From: Neckera pumila
Taxonomy: Eukaryota > Streptophyta > Bryopsida > Hypnales > Neckeraceae
DNA: 64,000 nucleotides
NCBI GenBank assembly: GCA_963969595.1
Contig: OZ018411.1
Span: forward strand, 29,771,445-29,835,444
Reading direction: 5' to 3'
Shown here: positions 1-10,426 of the stretch, piece by piece
Layout of the letters: each line of letters begins with the position of its first letter
How positions within the stretch are numbered: the stretch's first letter is position 1
Program-made: the position numbers and the translations under genes
The notes under the pieces: model-generated
Told to the model about the DNA's origin: nothing
What the model saw: the letters and a program-made list of their open reading frames with translations, nothing else
Databases searched by the model: none

Positions 1-760
1 TTGCATCATCTATCCCAAAGTAGTATTGAATGGCATATGCGTAGTACTTACAGCCTCTCCTGGAGTGCAAGTTGCTCATACTCTTCCTTGAGTCACTCCA
101 AAAACTTTAAACAATCACCCTCTCTGCATCGCTTCCTGCTGAGATTCTTTTCAAAAAATGACCCTCCTCCTACAACATGAGCCCATCTCCATATCCCATA
201 CCCATGAACCCTGCACAGACAATGAGAAGAACCCAGTCACAAATTCGTCGCATCATCGCCAAAGCAGAGTTCATTGCAAGATTTGAGCTCGTAAGGTCTT
301 CTCTGCCACCCAAGACTTTCATGTTTCCAATTTCAAGGCTGCCAGAGTACAAAAAATTGTCATAGAACTATGAAGTCAGAGGAAACTCGGTGATGCAGGA
401 GATGAAATCAGGATGATTTTTGAATTTAATGACCGCAAGTCTTCAGCGTACCCTAAATGCTCTTTGCAATCTTACGCCATTCAAGATTCCATTCTAAAGA
501 ACTGCAACTGCGACGCACTCTCCACAAGTGCAAGAAGACTGCCATTCCCAATTTCATGCCAAATTCTTGTACAAGCTTCAAATTGCGTACAATAAGAGAG
601 GAAACCAGAGTGAGCTGAAGAAATGCTTGTTCATGTCGACTCCAAGAAACGAAGAGTATCAATAACATCAGAGATTTCTTCTGCACGCCAGATGCATTTT
701 TGAAGTACAAGGACGATGCCTCCAGTTGTGAGCAAGATCAAATTATGTCCAATGTTGGGT
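1..760 (-). pseudogene. Coding-like minus-strand fragments, unassigned
   Basis: Read on the minus strand this stretch has protein-like pieces but no intact gene. One frame opens near 219 after a good pyrimidine-rich acceptor and runs to a GTAAGT donor near 50. It contains WRWAHVVGGGSFFEKNLS and then LKEEYEQLALQERL, but a TGA falls between these two parts. A second piece at about 490-640 reads GFLSYCTQFEACTRIW and EIGNGSLLALVESASQ and ends in TGA shortly before a possible GTAAGA donor. I do not recognise the family. The in-frame stops suggest a decayed gene, or exons whose borders I misplaced. The 5' part of any such gene would lie towards higher coordinates and its 3' part outside the window. 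Confidence 0.25.
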
Positions 761-2280
761 GATGGCAAATTCTTTATTAAATTGTAGCCGGCTGAAGGAC
801 CAACGAGTCATTAATTACACCGACCAAAAACAACTTCACATGCATTCTGTACCTCTTCTTTAACTGGCCTGGTTCCCACATAAGTTACCTGCCAGTTTCA
901 AATATTGCCAATGTGACGGTAGTGTACTGTACAGTGTACACTCCATCTTCTCTAATAATACACTGCATTTGCACTTCCTCGGAATCTTTTGTACATCTGG
1001 TTGAATACTTGACTGGATGTTAATGCCATTACGTTTGTTCTCCCTTGGGGTGGCCATTAGGCCTACATTTATGCCTTGATTCAGAAAAGTGGGGGGATCG
1101 TTAAGTTGGAGGACATTTGAAAGGAAAGAGATCTTGGAAGATAACTTGGCATGTTTTACTTTCCAGGCTTATTGCCCATGTGCGTATGATTTCAAAGAGA
1201 TTCTAGTTGCATCGGTAAAGGTTTGTGGTATGTCAAGCAGTCAAGCACACAATTTTATGTTGCAAGAGAGTCCTCAACGCAACACTGCACAATGGACGTC
1301 TAAAGAAGACCAGAGGAACAGAACACCTCTCACAAATCGAACAGATAATATCCTCCATTGATTTGCTTCGCAGGGCAAGTGCAGATAATTACTTTCCTAA
1401 CTGAAAAAACAAGATCGTGGTTTGTTTGATTCTTGGTTTCCAAGAGGTCCTTCGACATGAATATTCGGCAAAGGCATGAAGTGAACACTGGAGAGCCGAG
1501 ACTGATTGAGTAACGGTTTGTGTGTCCTGATCAAATAAAATTAATTGTTTGAAACGTTCACAGTGATATCCACTTTTGATACACTTTTCCACATTTGCCT
1601 GACGGTGGAGGTACACAATTCATGTCCGAAACGGTGATTTGGCTTCAGCTAGCGTAACTCCCATATGTGACTCTTCACTTTCCTGGTAACGGTTATACCG
1701 TCATTGTAAAATTCTTGGCAAGAAAGCTGTCAACTTCCCACAACAGCTCAGATCCGATCGATGCGTTACGTAGGAAGGAGGAATGTCAACTGGGTGTCAG
1801 CAATTATGCACCTGAAAGTTCTCGCAAACAAAGTCAATGACATAGTCTTCCACCACGGGTATCAATTGATCTACTGCCAAATAACCAAGAGTACCATTCT
1901 ACCCATCTCTCATAATTCTAAACAGAGCATCCAACGTGACATTCTTGAGCTCGTTGGAAGACTGTGCTTCAGGAAGAAACAATCGACTATATACTAGGGA
2001 GAAAATGAAAGTGAGAGCAACGAAGATTCTTTGTGAAGCTCAAGAATGGTATGAAATGGCAGTGAGGAAAAAAATGGATACCAAATAACCCAAATTTTGA
2101 AATTAAATCTGGTAGAGTGGTGGGAGTCTCCACACACCACCACCTAGGTACTCTACAGCCAGCAGGAAATTGAATGTAACGCTAGCGTCGACCACACGAA
2201 AATTTATTATTACAACCTTGTTAATGCCTTGCTGCTTCAAAGAAAATGATAATCTACAGAATTTCTACATCATGATACCT
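761..2280. other. No gene recognised
   Basis: This stretch has moderate GC content and short ORFs on both strands, the longest 90 codons or fewer, with no recognisable domain. It could hold the introns or 3' part of the minus-strand transcript that seems to start near 2830, but no exon could be defended. Confidence 0.3.
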
Positions 2281-2778
2281 TCAAATATCCTTTGGAACTT
2301 CCGGATCAAGGACATACAGGTGGAGTGTCATAGCTGGTTGTTCCGGTTCTGATGTTGGCAGCCCTGGTGTTGTTGAAACCATCATCCCTGCGTTCGAGAA
2401 GCCTGCTTCCAAGGACAGGAGGTACAGATGCTCCATGAAAGCAAGCATCATGATGAAGGCTTCCAAAGTTTTTTGCATCAGATTAAAAAACGATGTAATT
2501 GCACGAAGTGTGAGTACCCATTGAACGCAGACAGTTTTCATGCAACCAGATTTCAAAAACAACCAATTTCCAGAACCTGCCGATTCAATCACATCATCAA
2601 CATCTGGTACAGTTTCAGCTCGATCCCGGACATACTTTTTTACTGACTCGAGGCCATCACCACTCTTTTCTTTTCTGACCCTCAATTTCCCAATATCTCG
2701 TTTGTTCACCGTTGGCTCACCTAAAAATCGTAATGACGTCATTGAGATTAAGCTCGGTACATCCTTTGCTACTTGCAT
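2281..2778 (-). CDS. Hypothetical protein or first exon, 165 codons
   Basis: An uninterrupted 165-codon ORF starts with ATG about 90 bases downstream, on its own strand, of a telomere-type promoter motif. The first 75 residues are polar and rich in Lys, Arg, Asp and Glu, with KSGDGLESVKKYVRDRAE as a helical-looking segment. The second half has hydrophobic stretches (AFIMMLAFMEHLYLLSLEA) and ends TLHLYVLDPEVPKDI. I do not recognise the family. The length, the position behind a telo-box and the higher GC content favour a real gene. The true product could splice out of this frame before the stop, for example near the GTTGCATG at codon 78. Telo-boxes often sit in promoters of translation or organelle-biogenesis genes, but that is only a hint of function here. 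Confidence 0.4.
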   Translation of the reverse strand: MQVAKDVPSLISMTSLRFLGEPTVNKRDIGKLRVRKEKSGDGLESVKKYVRDRAETVPDVDDVIESAGSGNWLFLKSGCMKTVCVQWVLTLRAITSFFNLMQKTLEAFIMMLAFMEHLYLLSLEAGFSNAGMMVSTTPGLPTSEPEQPAMTLHLYVLDPEVPKDI

Positions 2779-2865
2779 GGCTCAGGCTGTACTATTTTCC
2801 ACGCTTCGGATTTGCGTTACCTAGTATATTTCCCCTCTAAACTGACACAAAGAGAGAACCCTGTG

Positions 2866-2891
2866 ACCTAAACCTAAACCCTAAACCCTAA
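2866..2891 (-). promoter_or_regulatory. Telo-box cluster upstream of the 165-codon ORF
   Basis: On the plus strand this reads CCTAAACCTAAACCCTAAACCC followed by TAAAA, so the minus strand carries tandem TTTAGGG-like units. In plants, AAACCCTAA boxes lie just upstream of or inside the leaders of many ribosome-biogenesis and translation genes. The spacing of about 90 bases to the ATG at 2778 fits a core-promoter or leader position. An interstitial telomere remnant is the alternative. Confidence 0.5.
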
Positions 2892-3830
2892 AAAAAAACT
2901 ACCCCTGGAAGAGCGGCAGAAACAAGATTAGGGGAGACGACAAGAACGCTAATGTACCACGGCCGAATATCCAATCCCTTAACAAACCACCAAATCAAAC
3001 GAACTGGACAAGAGCTATGTCACGAGCTGGGCAGTTGAACCTGACGACACGACCACCTGAACATGATCTCATGCCAAATCGTACCAGTAAACCACCGCAA
3101 CAGCAATCTAAACAATTTTAGCCTCAAACTACTCAATCTACCTAAGCTCTGTACACCAGCTCCAGAAACTCATCACGTTCGAAACCTCACACCAACGACA
3201 GCAGGAAATTCCACAAAACCAACACACAATCCAACCCACACACGTACAGCAACTCCTTGAAATTCACACATACAGCTGACCCAAAACAGCTGACCTACAA
3301 AGACCAGCAGCAGTGCGTGCCACTGGTGGCATGCATCCACATTGCAATTGAGATCGAGCCCACCCAGCCAGCCAAAGTGCCCACCCGAGCCTCCCCAACG
3401 CCACAGCTGCAGCTCGACACAGTACTAACTTATATCACGGCAAATGAACGAGACAAAACTTCGCAACAGAGGGGTGATGATACTCCCGATAAGAAGCTGG
3501 GTTTTGTCAGGAAAAGTGGAAGTGGCGCAGACAGAGCTTGACTGCAGCTATGGACGGAGGAGGAGGTGGGGTCGCACTCATGGAGGTGCAATGGAGCTTA
3601 TTATGGAGACTGGAGAGTGCATGGCCGTTGTACCTTGGGTTGGCTTTGGAGACAGGAATCACAGGATGGAACTCAACGTTTCTATGGATTTTGTTGGTGA
3701 GAACGGTGAGTGACTGAGTGTTCCTAACGGTTCTTTCAATTCAGGTGACAGCTCTTTAATGGTCTTCGCAGGTGGTACAGCATGAGTGCAGACTTCAGGT
3801 ATCATGAGTTCATGACGCAGGTAAGGTATC
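2892..3830 (+). other. Possible exons of an unassigned plus-strand gene
   Basis: This GC-richer stretch has short open frames. At 3545-3705 two plus-strand frames are open together. One starts at the ATG at 3550 (MDGGGGGVALMEVQWSLLW) and has a consensus GTGAGT donor at its end. The other, entered by an acceptor at 3547, contains CNGAYYGDWRVHGRCTLGWLW and joins in phase through an acceptor at about 3772 to WYSMSADFRYHEFMTQ, which ends at a GTAAGG donor near 3821. The second chain looks more protein-like, but I do not recognise it and find no further exons. The Tourist-like element at 3834 sits right after this last donor. Confidence 0.2.
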
Positions 3831-3833
3831 TAA

Positions 3834-4095
3834 GAGCATTCCCACCGGGAGTTCCGTTTCCCTAAAAGTTTAGGGAAGAGGACCTGAGATGCAGACAGGG
3901 ATACAGAAATTTCACCGCACCAAACTTTTTCAAAAATCTGTATCCGTAAATATACAGAATTCTGTAAAACTCTCACCGAATTCTCTATCTGGAGGCTCAT
4001 ATAGAGAACTGGCAAGGTCTCATCTGTATAAAGTCAAGGTTGACTGTTTTGAGACTTCAAGTTTAGGGATAGAGAACAGATTGGTGGGGATGCTC
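3834..4095. mobile_element. Tourist-like MITE, 262 bp, TAA target duplication
   Basis: The ends are inverted: GAGCATTCCCACCGG at the left and GGTGGGGATGCTC at the right, with inner ends that also pair (CCCTAAAAGTTTAGGG and TTTAGGGATAGAGAA regions). TAA flanks it directly on both sides (3831-3833 and 4096-4098). Short length, no coding capacity and a TAA duplication fit a PIF/Harbinger-derived (Tourist) MITE. Confidence 0.8.
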
Positions 4096-4098
4096 TAA

Positions 4099-6297
4099 GG
4101 GTGGGTACCCCCCAAAAAACGCCACTTTTGGCTATTGTGCGTAGTAGACTGGTAATTTTCATTGATTTTCTTGTTGGCAAGTGAAAGGAGGTTCCAATGC
4201 ACCAAAGAATGCAACATTTGGATACAGCATGCAAAAGTTATGAAGGAACAAAATTTGGTTCTAGAATCACTTCTTCCACATAAGTTAGGTTCTTTGATGT
4301 ACTATACAATTATGTATAGTACATCGGAGTACATAATTGATTTTGGACATGTACACAAAGTGAAGATGGCCGTTTAGAATTAGAAGCACACAGGAGGTGC
4401 CCACTTTACATCTAAATTTGATCCCTATCTAAAATTGACCCCTACATATTCTTGCCTAAAATGTACTCCTACTCTTTACAAGAGTCTGGGGTCGGTTTTG
4501 GAAACACTTGTTTTCAGTGTTTTGAAAATTCTTAGTTTATTTATATGGTGTCTTAAAAGTACATTCTAAGAGAATCTAAAATGCCCTTTTGACTACCATC
4601 AAGATCGTATACAATGTTTTTCAATATAATAATGGGAACTATGATGGATTTTTTATTCTAACACTTTTGGATGTAGTTTCCCTATTAATAGTGATGCTTG
4701 TTACAATGTTACATCTTTTATTGCTTGGATGTTTTCTAGTTCTTTAACATCTAAAACTCTTTTAAATCCAAAATGGTTTTGGGTTGGGTTAGTCACTGCA
4801 AGTAAAGTAGCAAAGTTGTTCTTTGCATGCATCAATTTCACTAATGTAGTTTTTTTTAGATTTAAATCATTGCAACACAAACTAAAAGTGAGATTCTATG
4901 GTTAGAAGTTTTTCAAAATGCATAAAACTTATTTACAGCTCTTTCTGTTCAAGGTGTTGTTCTTGTGAATTTTTGAGATTGTTTTCCTATTTTTGAGCCA
5001 AGGAACTTTAGGGGTTTAGATTAGAACACCTCCAATAGTACACTAAATAAGTCCACATGATGATTTGGAATGTAAAGGGTGCAAGAAATGATTGTTTCCG
5101 TCAAAACAATCTCTTTGGGACGTAAAAAAATGTAATTTTGTCAAGGTCAACGACTCCACCAAATTTTATTTTTTTTCTACAAATCGTTTATTGGATTAGT
5201 GATGATGGAGGGTTTGTTTTTTTTTTGTTTTTTTTGGGGGGGGGCACGAATAGCTTTGTGGTTGGTTGAAAGGCAAAATAGCAAGTTGCATGGATAGGAC
5301 AAATTTTTTTTTGCAACAAAATCGTGACCGTATTTTGCCATGATGAACTTTCCTATACTATTAGTGTTGCTTGTATGTCATCTAATGGTGACATGTGTCT
5401 GAAACAAACCCTTACGTATATGTATCTAAAATGTATAGGTGGTATTCATAAGAGCTTAGGGCTAATTATTGTTATGGTTGTTTTAGCTCTATAGGAAACT
5501 ACAAGATAATAGTGTTGTAAACTACATGACATAACGTTGTTTCTAACGTTGTTTAAAGCAAATATAAAGGTTTCATTTTGTACTTGATTGTGTCACCTTG
5601 GTCTAAAATTTTGAGATCTGCTTAACAAGTTGATAAATGTATCTTTTTAAGTTTATTGCCCACTAAATATTTTGTCAATGTGGATGTCCAACATGGATAT
5701 AGAGAGTGTAGATTTTCACATATACCTTAACATGTAGAGCTAAGTTGGCATCACTGTCTATGTCATTGATGCTAAAGTGGACCTTTGAAAACACTACAAA
5801 GAAACCAAACAAATGTGATTAGAATTTATGACCACTGATGGGCACGTGAGACCAGATTTTGTAGCACCACAAGTAGTCATTTAGAGACATTTACTTTGGA
5901 CAAATATGATTAGGGCATATTTAATACATTTTATTCCCTTTGGCACATTTTCAATAGTATTTTGGAACCCAAATTGGCTCCTCGCTTGGCACTTGGTTCT
6001 TTCTAATTGTTATTTGTTGCATTATTTTGATTGTGAATAGTGATAATGGTATTGCTTATCATTATTAGATTTAGTCAAAAAAATTCGGCACCAAAATTGC
6101 CGAGACCTATCCTTTGACTTGTTTCAATGACAATTCCACAATCAACTACTACATTTTCTCAATCATTGCTATTTCTAACTACCAACTTTATGGCAATATA
6201 TTTTACAATCTTTGTAATCAAAGCAGTTTAAATATTTTGACTGACTTCAATCATCTTCATAATGTGCATGCAAATGCACTTGATTCTTATAATCAAA
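4099..6297. other. AT-rich gene-free DNA
   Basis: No ORF worth calling. Visible items are a small hairpin at 4296-4330 (GTACTATACAATTATGTATAGTAC type), homopolymer runs near 5170-5245, and a possible lone left end of a MITE near 5022 (TTAGAACACCTCCAATAG) without a matching right end. Confidence 0.6.
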
Positions 6298-6561
6298 CAT
6301 TAGAGGAGATCTGAGCCTCCGGAAGACCATTTTAGGTCTGTTCCCGATGCTGGAAACAACACACTGCTGTAAAAATAAAACTTAAAAAAAATAAAAATAA
6401 AAATAAAAATTGTTAAAATGTTAAAACAATACTAAAAAAAATCTGACGTGGCAGTTGCTTGGCCATGTCAGCCTAGCCATTTGGTAGCATCACAACATTC
6501 CTACAGAGTTCCCACAGTTTGGGAACTCGCAGTCTCTTAGAGGCCCAAAACTCCTCTAATG
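6298..6561. mobile_element. CATTAG-family MITE, copy 1
   Basis: The element begins CATTAGAGGAGATCTGAGCC and ends GGCCCAAAACTCCTCTAATG, an imperfect terminal inverted repeat. Its interior has the family signature: a conserved end block near GTTCCCGATGCTGG, an A/T-rich core and a stretch reading GACGTGGCAGTTGCTTGGCC. It is non-coding and flanked by A on both sides. Confidence 0.75.
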
Positions 6562-6566
6562 ATGTG

Positions 6567-6790
6567 CTATTCATTGTAAAAAAACCCGCGTTTTAGGTGA
6601 CGAGCTCTGATTTTTCTTGATGGATTTTTGTGGACATCCAATGCAACAAACTCATGTTTTTATATCAACATTGATGTTACATTGAACTTTTTTGTTGACA
6701 AAAACATGGGTTTGTTGCATTGAACGTCCACAAAAATCTGTCAAGAAAAATCAGGTTTTGTCACCTAAAACGTGGATTTCTTATTAATAG
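6567..6790. repeat. Foldback element with about 90-bp arms
   Basis: The left arm (CTATTCATTGTAA, then the GCGTTTTAGGTGACGAGCT region) pairs with the right arm (CACCTAAAACGTGGATTTC, then TTATTAATAG). Both arms include a match around GATTTTTGTGGACATCCAATG, giving about 90 bp of stem. The loop lies around 6665-6690. It begins six bases after MITE copy 1 and has no ORF. Confidence 0.7.
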
Positions 6791-7524
6791 TGATTGCAAG
6801 TAGTTATGAGTTATAGATTCATTACTATTATTGGTACTTTATCGGCCCATCACTACCACTAGAAATGGCATTTTGGAGAAAAGGAAAAAAATTGCAAATC
6901 AAGTACAAAATACACTCAAAACTCTAAAGAAGTCATTAGATTTGTATATTGTAGTGTAGATCATTATGATATGAACTAAATTTAAATGCAATTCTACAAT
7001 AGAAAATCCAAAATTTGGTACAAAGTTAATGGTAAAATTAAATGTTATATTTTAGGAATTTTTTGAAGTAGAGTAGGATCTAAGCATAATATTCTTCAAC
7101 AAAGAGGGCTTTCTACATTGCCCAAAATAAATAACAAAAAAATCCTAATGGGATAAGATATATGTTTTGTTTCAACCAAGGCCCATTTGTACAAGATAGG
7201 GTGACTTATTTTCATGAATGAGGGAAATATGATGTTGACTAGGGCCTTCATATTGTGTGACAAATAATACATTGACACCCAATGAACTTGCTAAGACCAG
7301 TTTTTAGTATTGCACTTCTTGGAAGTAGGTTTGTCTATAGATCAAAAAGTCGAGCTATATGCTAAACTTCCTTAATTTTTACTAATTCCAAACTTGATGG
7401 AAGATTAATATAAAAATAGCGCAATCGTCTTTATTACTATTCTTTGACTTGAGAAAATTATCCTCCCATCGTCGTTCAACTGGGTATATGCAAAAACACT
7501 TAATATAGTCGAAAATAGATCGTA
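6791..7524. other. AT-rich gene-free DNA
   Basis: Nothing recognisable. Short ORFs (60-75 codons) occur by chance in low-complexity AT-rich sequence. Confidence 0.6.
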
Positions 7525-7603
7525 CTCCCTTTGTCTCAAAATAAGACTGGTGTTTCTTTTGTAAAATACAAAGGAAACACTAGTCTTTTTGAGACAGAGG
7601 GAG
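7525..7603. mobile_element. Stowaway-like MITE, 79 bp
   Basis: The terminal inverted repeats cover most of the element: CTCCCTTTGTCTCAAAATAA at the left and the complement of GAGACAGAGGGAG at the right. The inner sequence GTGTTTC pairs with GAAACAC. TA precedes the left end. This matches the CTCCCTC-type ends of Stowaway elements (Tc1/mariner-derived). A relative lies at 60075. Confidence 0.75.
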
Positions 7604-8397
7604 TTTATTTTACGCATTACTTCAAGCATTAGAAGAACTTTTCATCATGTATTTCACAAAATAGTGAAATTAGGTTGCCCCACACTAGTTTCTCGACATT
7701 TGACATTATATAATTATTTTCAATTATTGTACAAGAATGCACTACTTTGAATTAATTATTATTGCAATTGGGACTCATGAATACAAATAGAAATATTTAT
7801 TGCCTTTGATGGCTTGTAAATAACTTTAACCCTTAAACAACAAGGAGGCCATTTTGTAGCCGATGGATGACAGATTCATCCTCGGAATTAGGACTGAAGT
7901 GCAACTATTCATCCTCGGAATTTGTTGTGAAAAGGAGAGATCTTCTATAGTAGCTTGATTTCCAATAGATACTTTTGCATTTTTTTTATATAAATGATGT
8001 CACACGATAATGAAAAAGGATGATTTCCAGAATCACCCTTTTGTCCTTTAAAGGTTAAGGTTGATGTAAGGCAACCTAATTCTTAAAGCAACTTAATTTC
8101 ACTATTTTGTGTACATATAAGGTAAACCCCCCCATAACCAACCGAATAAGGAATTCTGACATGACTTGGAGTAGTGAAGGCAAAACAAATATTTTTCAGA
8201 GGTACATCAATAGAAATGACATGGATTGCAAAAAAATTGTAATTTTATCGCTTGATTTGAAATTACTGTGAATTTTGGGAGGCAAAAAGTGCACGGATCC
8301 ATGGCCAATGTATAGGGTCTTCTAATTCTGATCATTCAATAACTTTTTACCTAATCATTATTTCCTATTTTTTTTTTCACAACTTGGGACATGTGTC
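7604..8397. other. AT-rich gene-free DNA
   Basis: No gene seen. A short direct repeat, TTCATCCTCGGAATT, occurs twice near 7875 and 7907. Confidence 0.5.
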
Positions 8398-9960
8398 ATG
8401 TATTTATTAGTTCCAACCTTGATAACCAAAAAAATCCGCATTCTAAGCGTGTTCGGAAATGCATGCACCTATAGGTTGGGAATGGGTCAGTGGTCGGGAA
8501 TGGGGGGAGTACCTTACGGCAAACGAAGGAATTCATTCAATAAACAATTGAGAAGTTGTTGCAGAGAACCATCGCTGCAGAAGCCACAGGCTCTATTTTC
8601 TGACACATCTGACAAGATGAATGAGAGGCTACAGAACTTAAAAGTTGACATGCACTGCACGGCCGGTGCAAATTTAGAAAGAGATGTCAGTCATTCGCAT
8701 TCAAATTTAGACCAAATTAACTTCAGTTAGCATGCGAAAGGAGGATATTCCGCACATCAGCTTCGATCCTGCACTGCATTATTTGTTTGACAATTGTTGC
8801 GGTGTTCCGTCTTTTGTTCAAAACTTAACCACAGTTACCACTTACCAGGAAAGTACAGTAATAATGACAACCAGTGGTTCAATTTATATAGTGGAGCCGG
8901 CGTATGATGGGTTTTTAGGTTCAAATGTTTTTGTACAAAGACTAGAATTTACAACAAACGTCATTGATTCAACGAAGTGAAACCGCCCCCCCAACGTAAA
9001 TACATCAAGAGTTCAAAGAAACCGCAAGTGAGAAACTGCAGCGAAGAACCCACGAAGACTTTGACACTCACACAACAGCAGTGCACCTTCTGGATGGCAT
9101 TGCGCTGGCATGCTCCACGAGTCCACCGCCGTCTGTCCAGTTGTATATGAACGGCAACACAGTCAGACTCGCTGGGACTGGGAAGAACCGAGGAACTACA
9201 GTAGCTGAATGCAACCGCAAAATATGGTTCTTAACTACGACTGCTACTCCAACAGTACCCAACCTAACTTCCTTCTACTCCAACAGTGAACTCCGTCCTT
9301 CAAGCTTCGTAGCTGGCCTTGGACTGGCAGCTACAGGACGAAGAGGCAACGACAATGGCAACTAATGCCGCTCATTTTCCACTCGGACATCCGCTTTCCT
9401 AGTCTCCAGGCACCTGTGAATGGACGTGTGAACAGTAGTGTTTGGGTCGTGATGGGCTGGCGGACGCTTGCCTTTTGTGTGTGTGTGCGTGTGTTCTTCA
9501 GTTCAGTTCTTCTTCAGTTCTTCTTCAGTTCTTCTTCTTCAGTAGTTCTTCTTCAGTTCAGTTCTTCCTGTGGTTTTGCATCCATCCTGCATCGGCTACT
9601 CGGTGCCACTGGTACCAATGCATGCCGGCGAGGTATGGCACTGCTTGTGTAATTAGAGGCTCCTAATTAAGGACCGGTTTGGTCGACCTGATGACTAAGA
9701 ATGAGTTGTGGTCGACCTTTTCAAGCCAGTCCAGCTTAATCACATTGGACTTTCCGAACCGACCACGAAACGCAACATTGTTTTCCCTTTTGTCTTTGAA
9801 AGTGGCTGGCAAAAGAAGAAGCAAAGAAGAGTTAACCTGGATCCCAAATTTAACCCGAGTGGACATTAAGTGTCCAATGGATGACAAAGAATCTTTCTAT
9901 ACAAGAGAAGTGTTGATACGAATTTTGCGTGAAAAGAGGAGGTCTTACACAGTAGTTTGA
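8398..9960 (+). other. GC-richer island with overlapping small ORFs, unassigned
   Basis: The GC content rises here, and ORFs of 110 codons (8398-8730) and 82 codons (8732-8980) follow each other on the plus strand. The second starts just after the stop of the first. Neither has a recognisable domain. At 9478-9570 there is a GT-rich run and a tandem array of TTCTTCAG-like units, which inflates overlapping reading frames. I would not call a gene; a decayed gene or retrocopy is possible. Confidence 0.25.
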
Positions 9961-10426
9961 CTTGCAACAAGTGTTCTTAGTTTTCTTTGTAAGCAAATGA
10001 TTCACACAATGCCTCAAAAGATGATTTTCATGGTGATCAATCCACCCTTTTAGATTTAATGTATGTGCACCTAAAACATCCATCTTGGACATCTTGAAAT
10101 CTTGGACTATTGCAAAAAGGTGATGCAATTAGGAGGGTGTCTCTTTTAGGTGCACTCATACCTTAGATGGGGAGGGTAGTCTTGGTAGTAACACAACATT
10201 TTTCATCAAACGAAGTGATGGAGGGAAAGTAGAAGCACCCAAAAATGCCACTTTTGTCACCAACTAAGTTGAAGATCAAAATGATTTAAAAAATAAAATA
10301 AAAATGTTAGGCTCCTTGAGAGAAATCCAACCTTAGATGTTTTGTAAGTTTTTGACTCTCATGCAACATTTTGTAAATTTTCAAAGTTGAAAATATTGGA
10401 TACCTACTAATGCCACTAGACTCCTC
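9961..10426. other. AT-rich gene-free DNA
   Basis: No gene or structured repeat was recognised. Confidence 0.5.

Noticed and set aside
2866..2891. Interstitial telomere from a chromosome fusion
   Set aside because: Only about three degenerate units are present, the size of a promoter telo-box rather than an ancestral telomere array.
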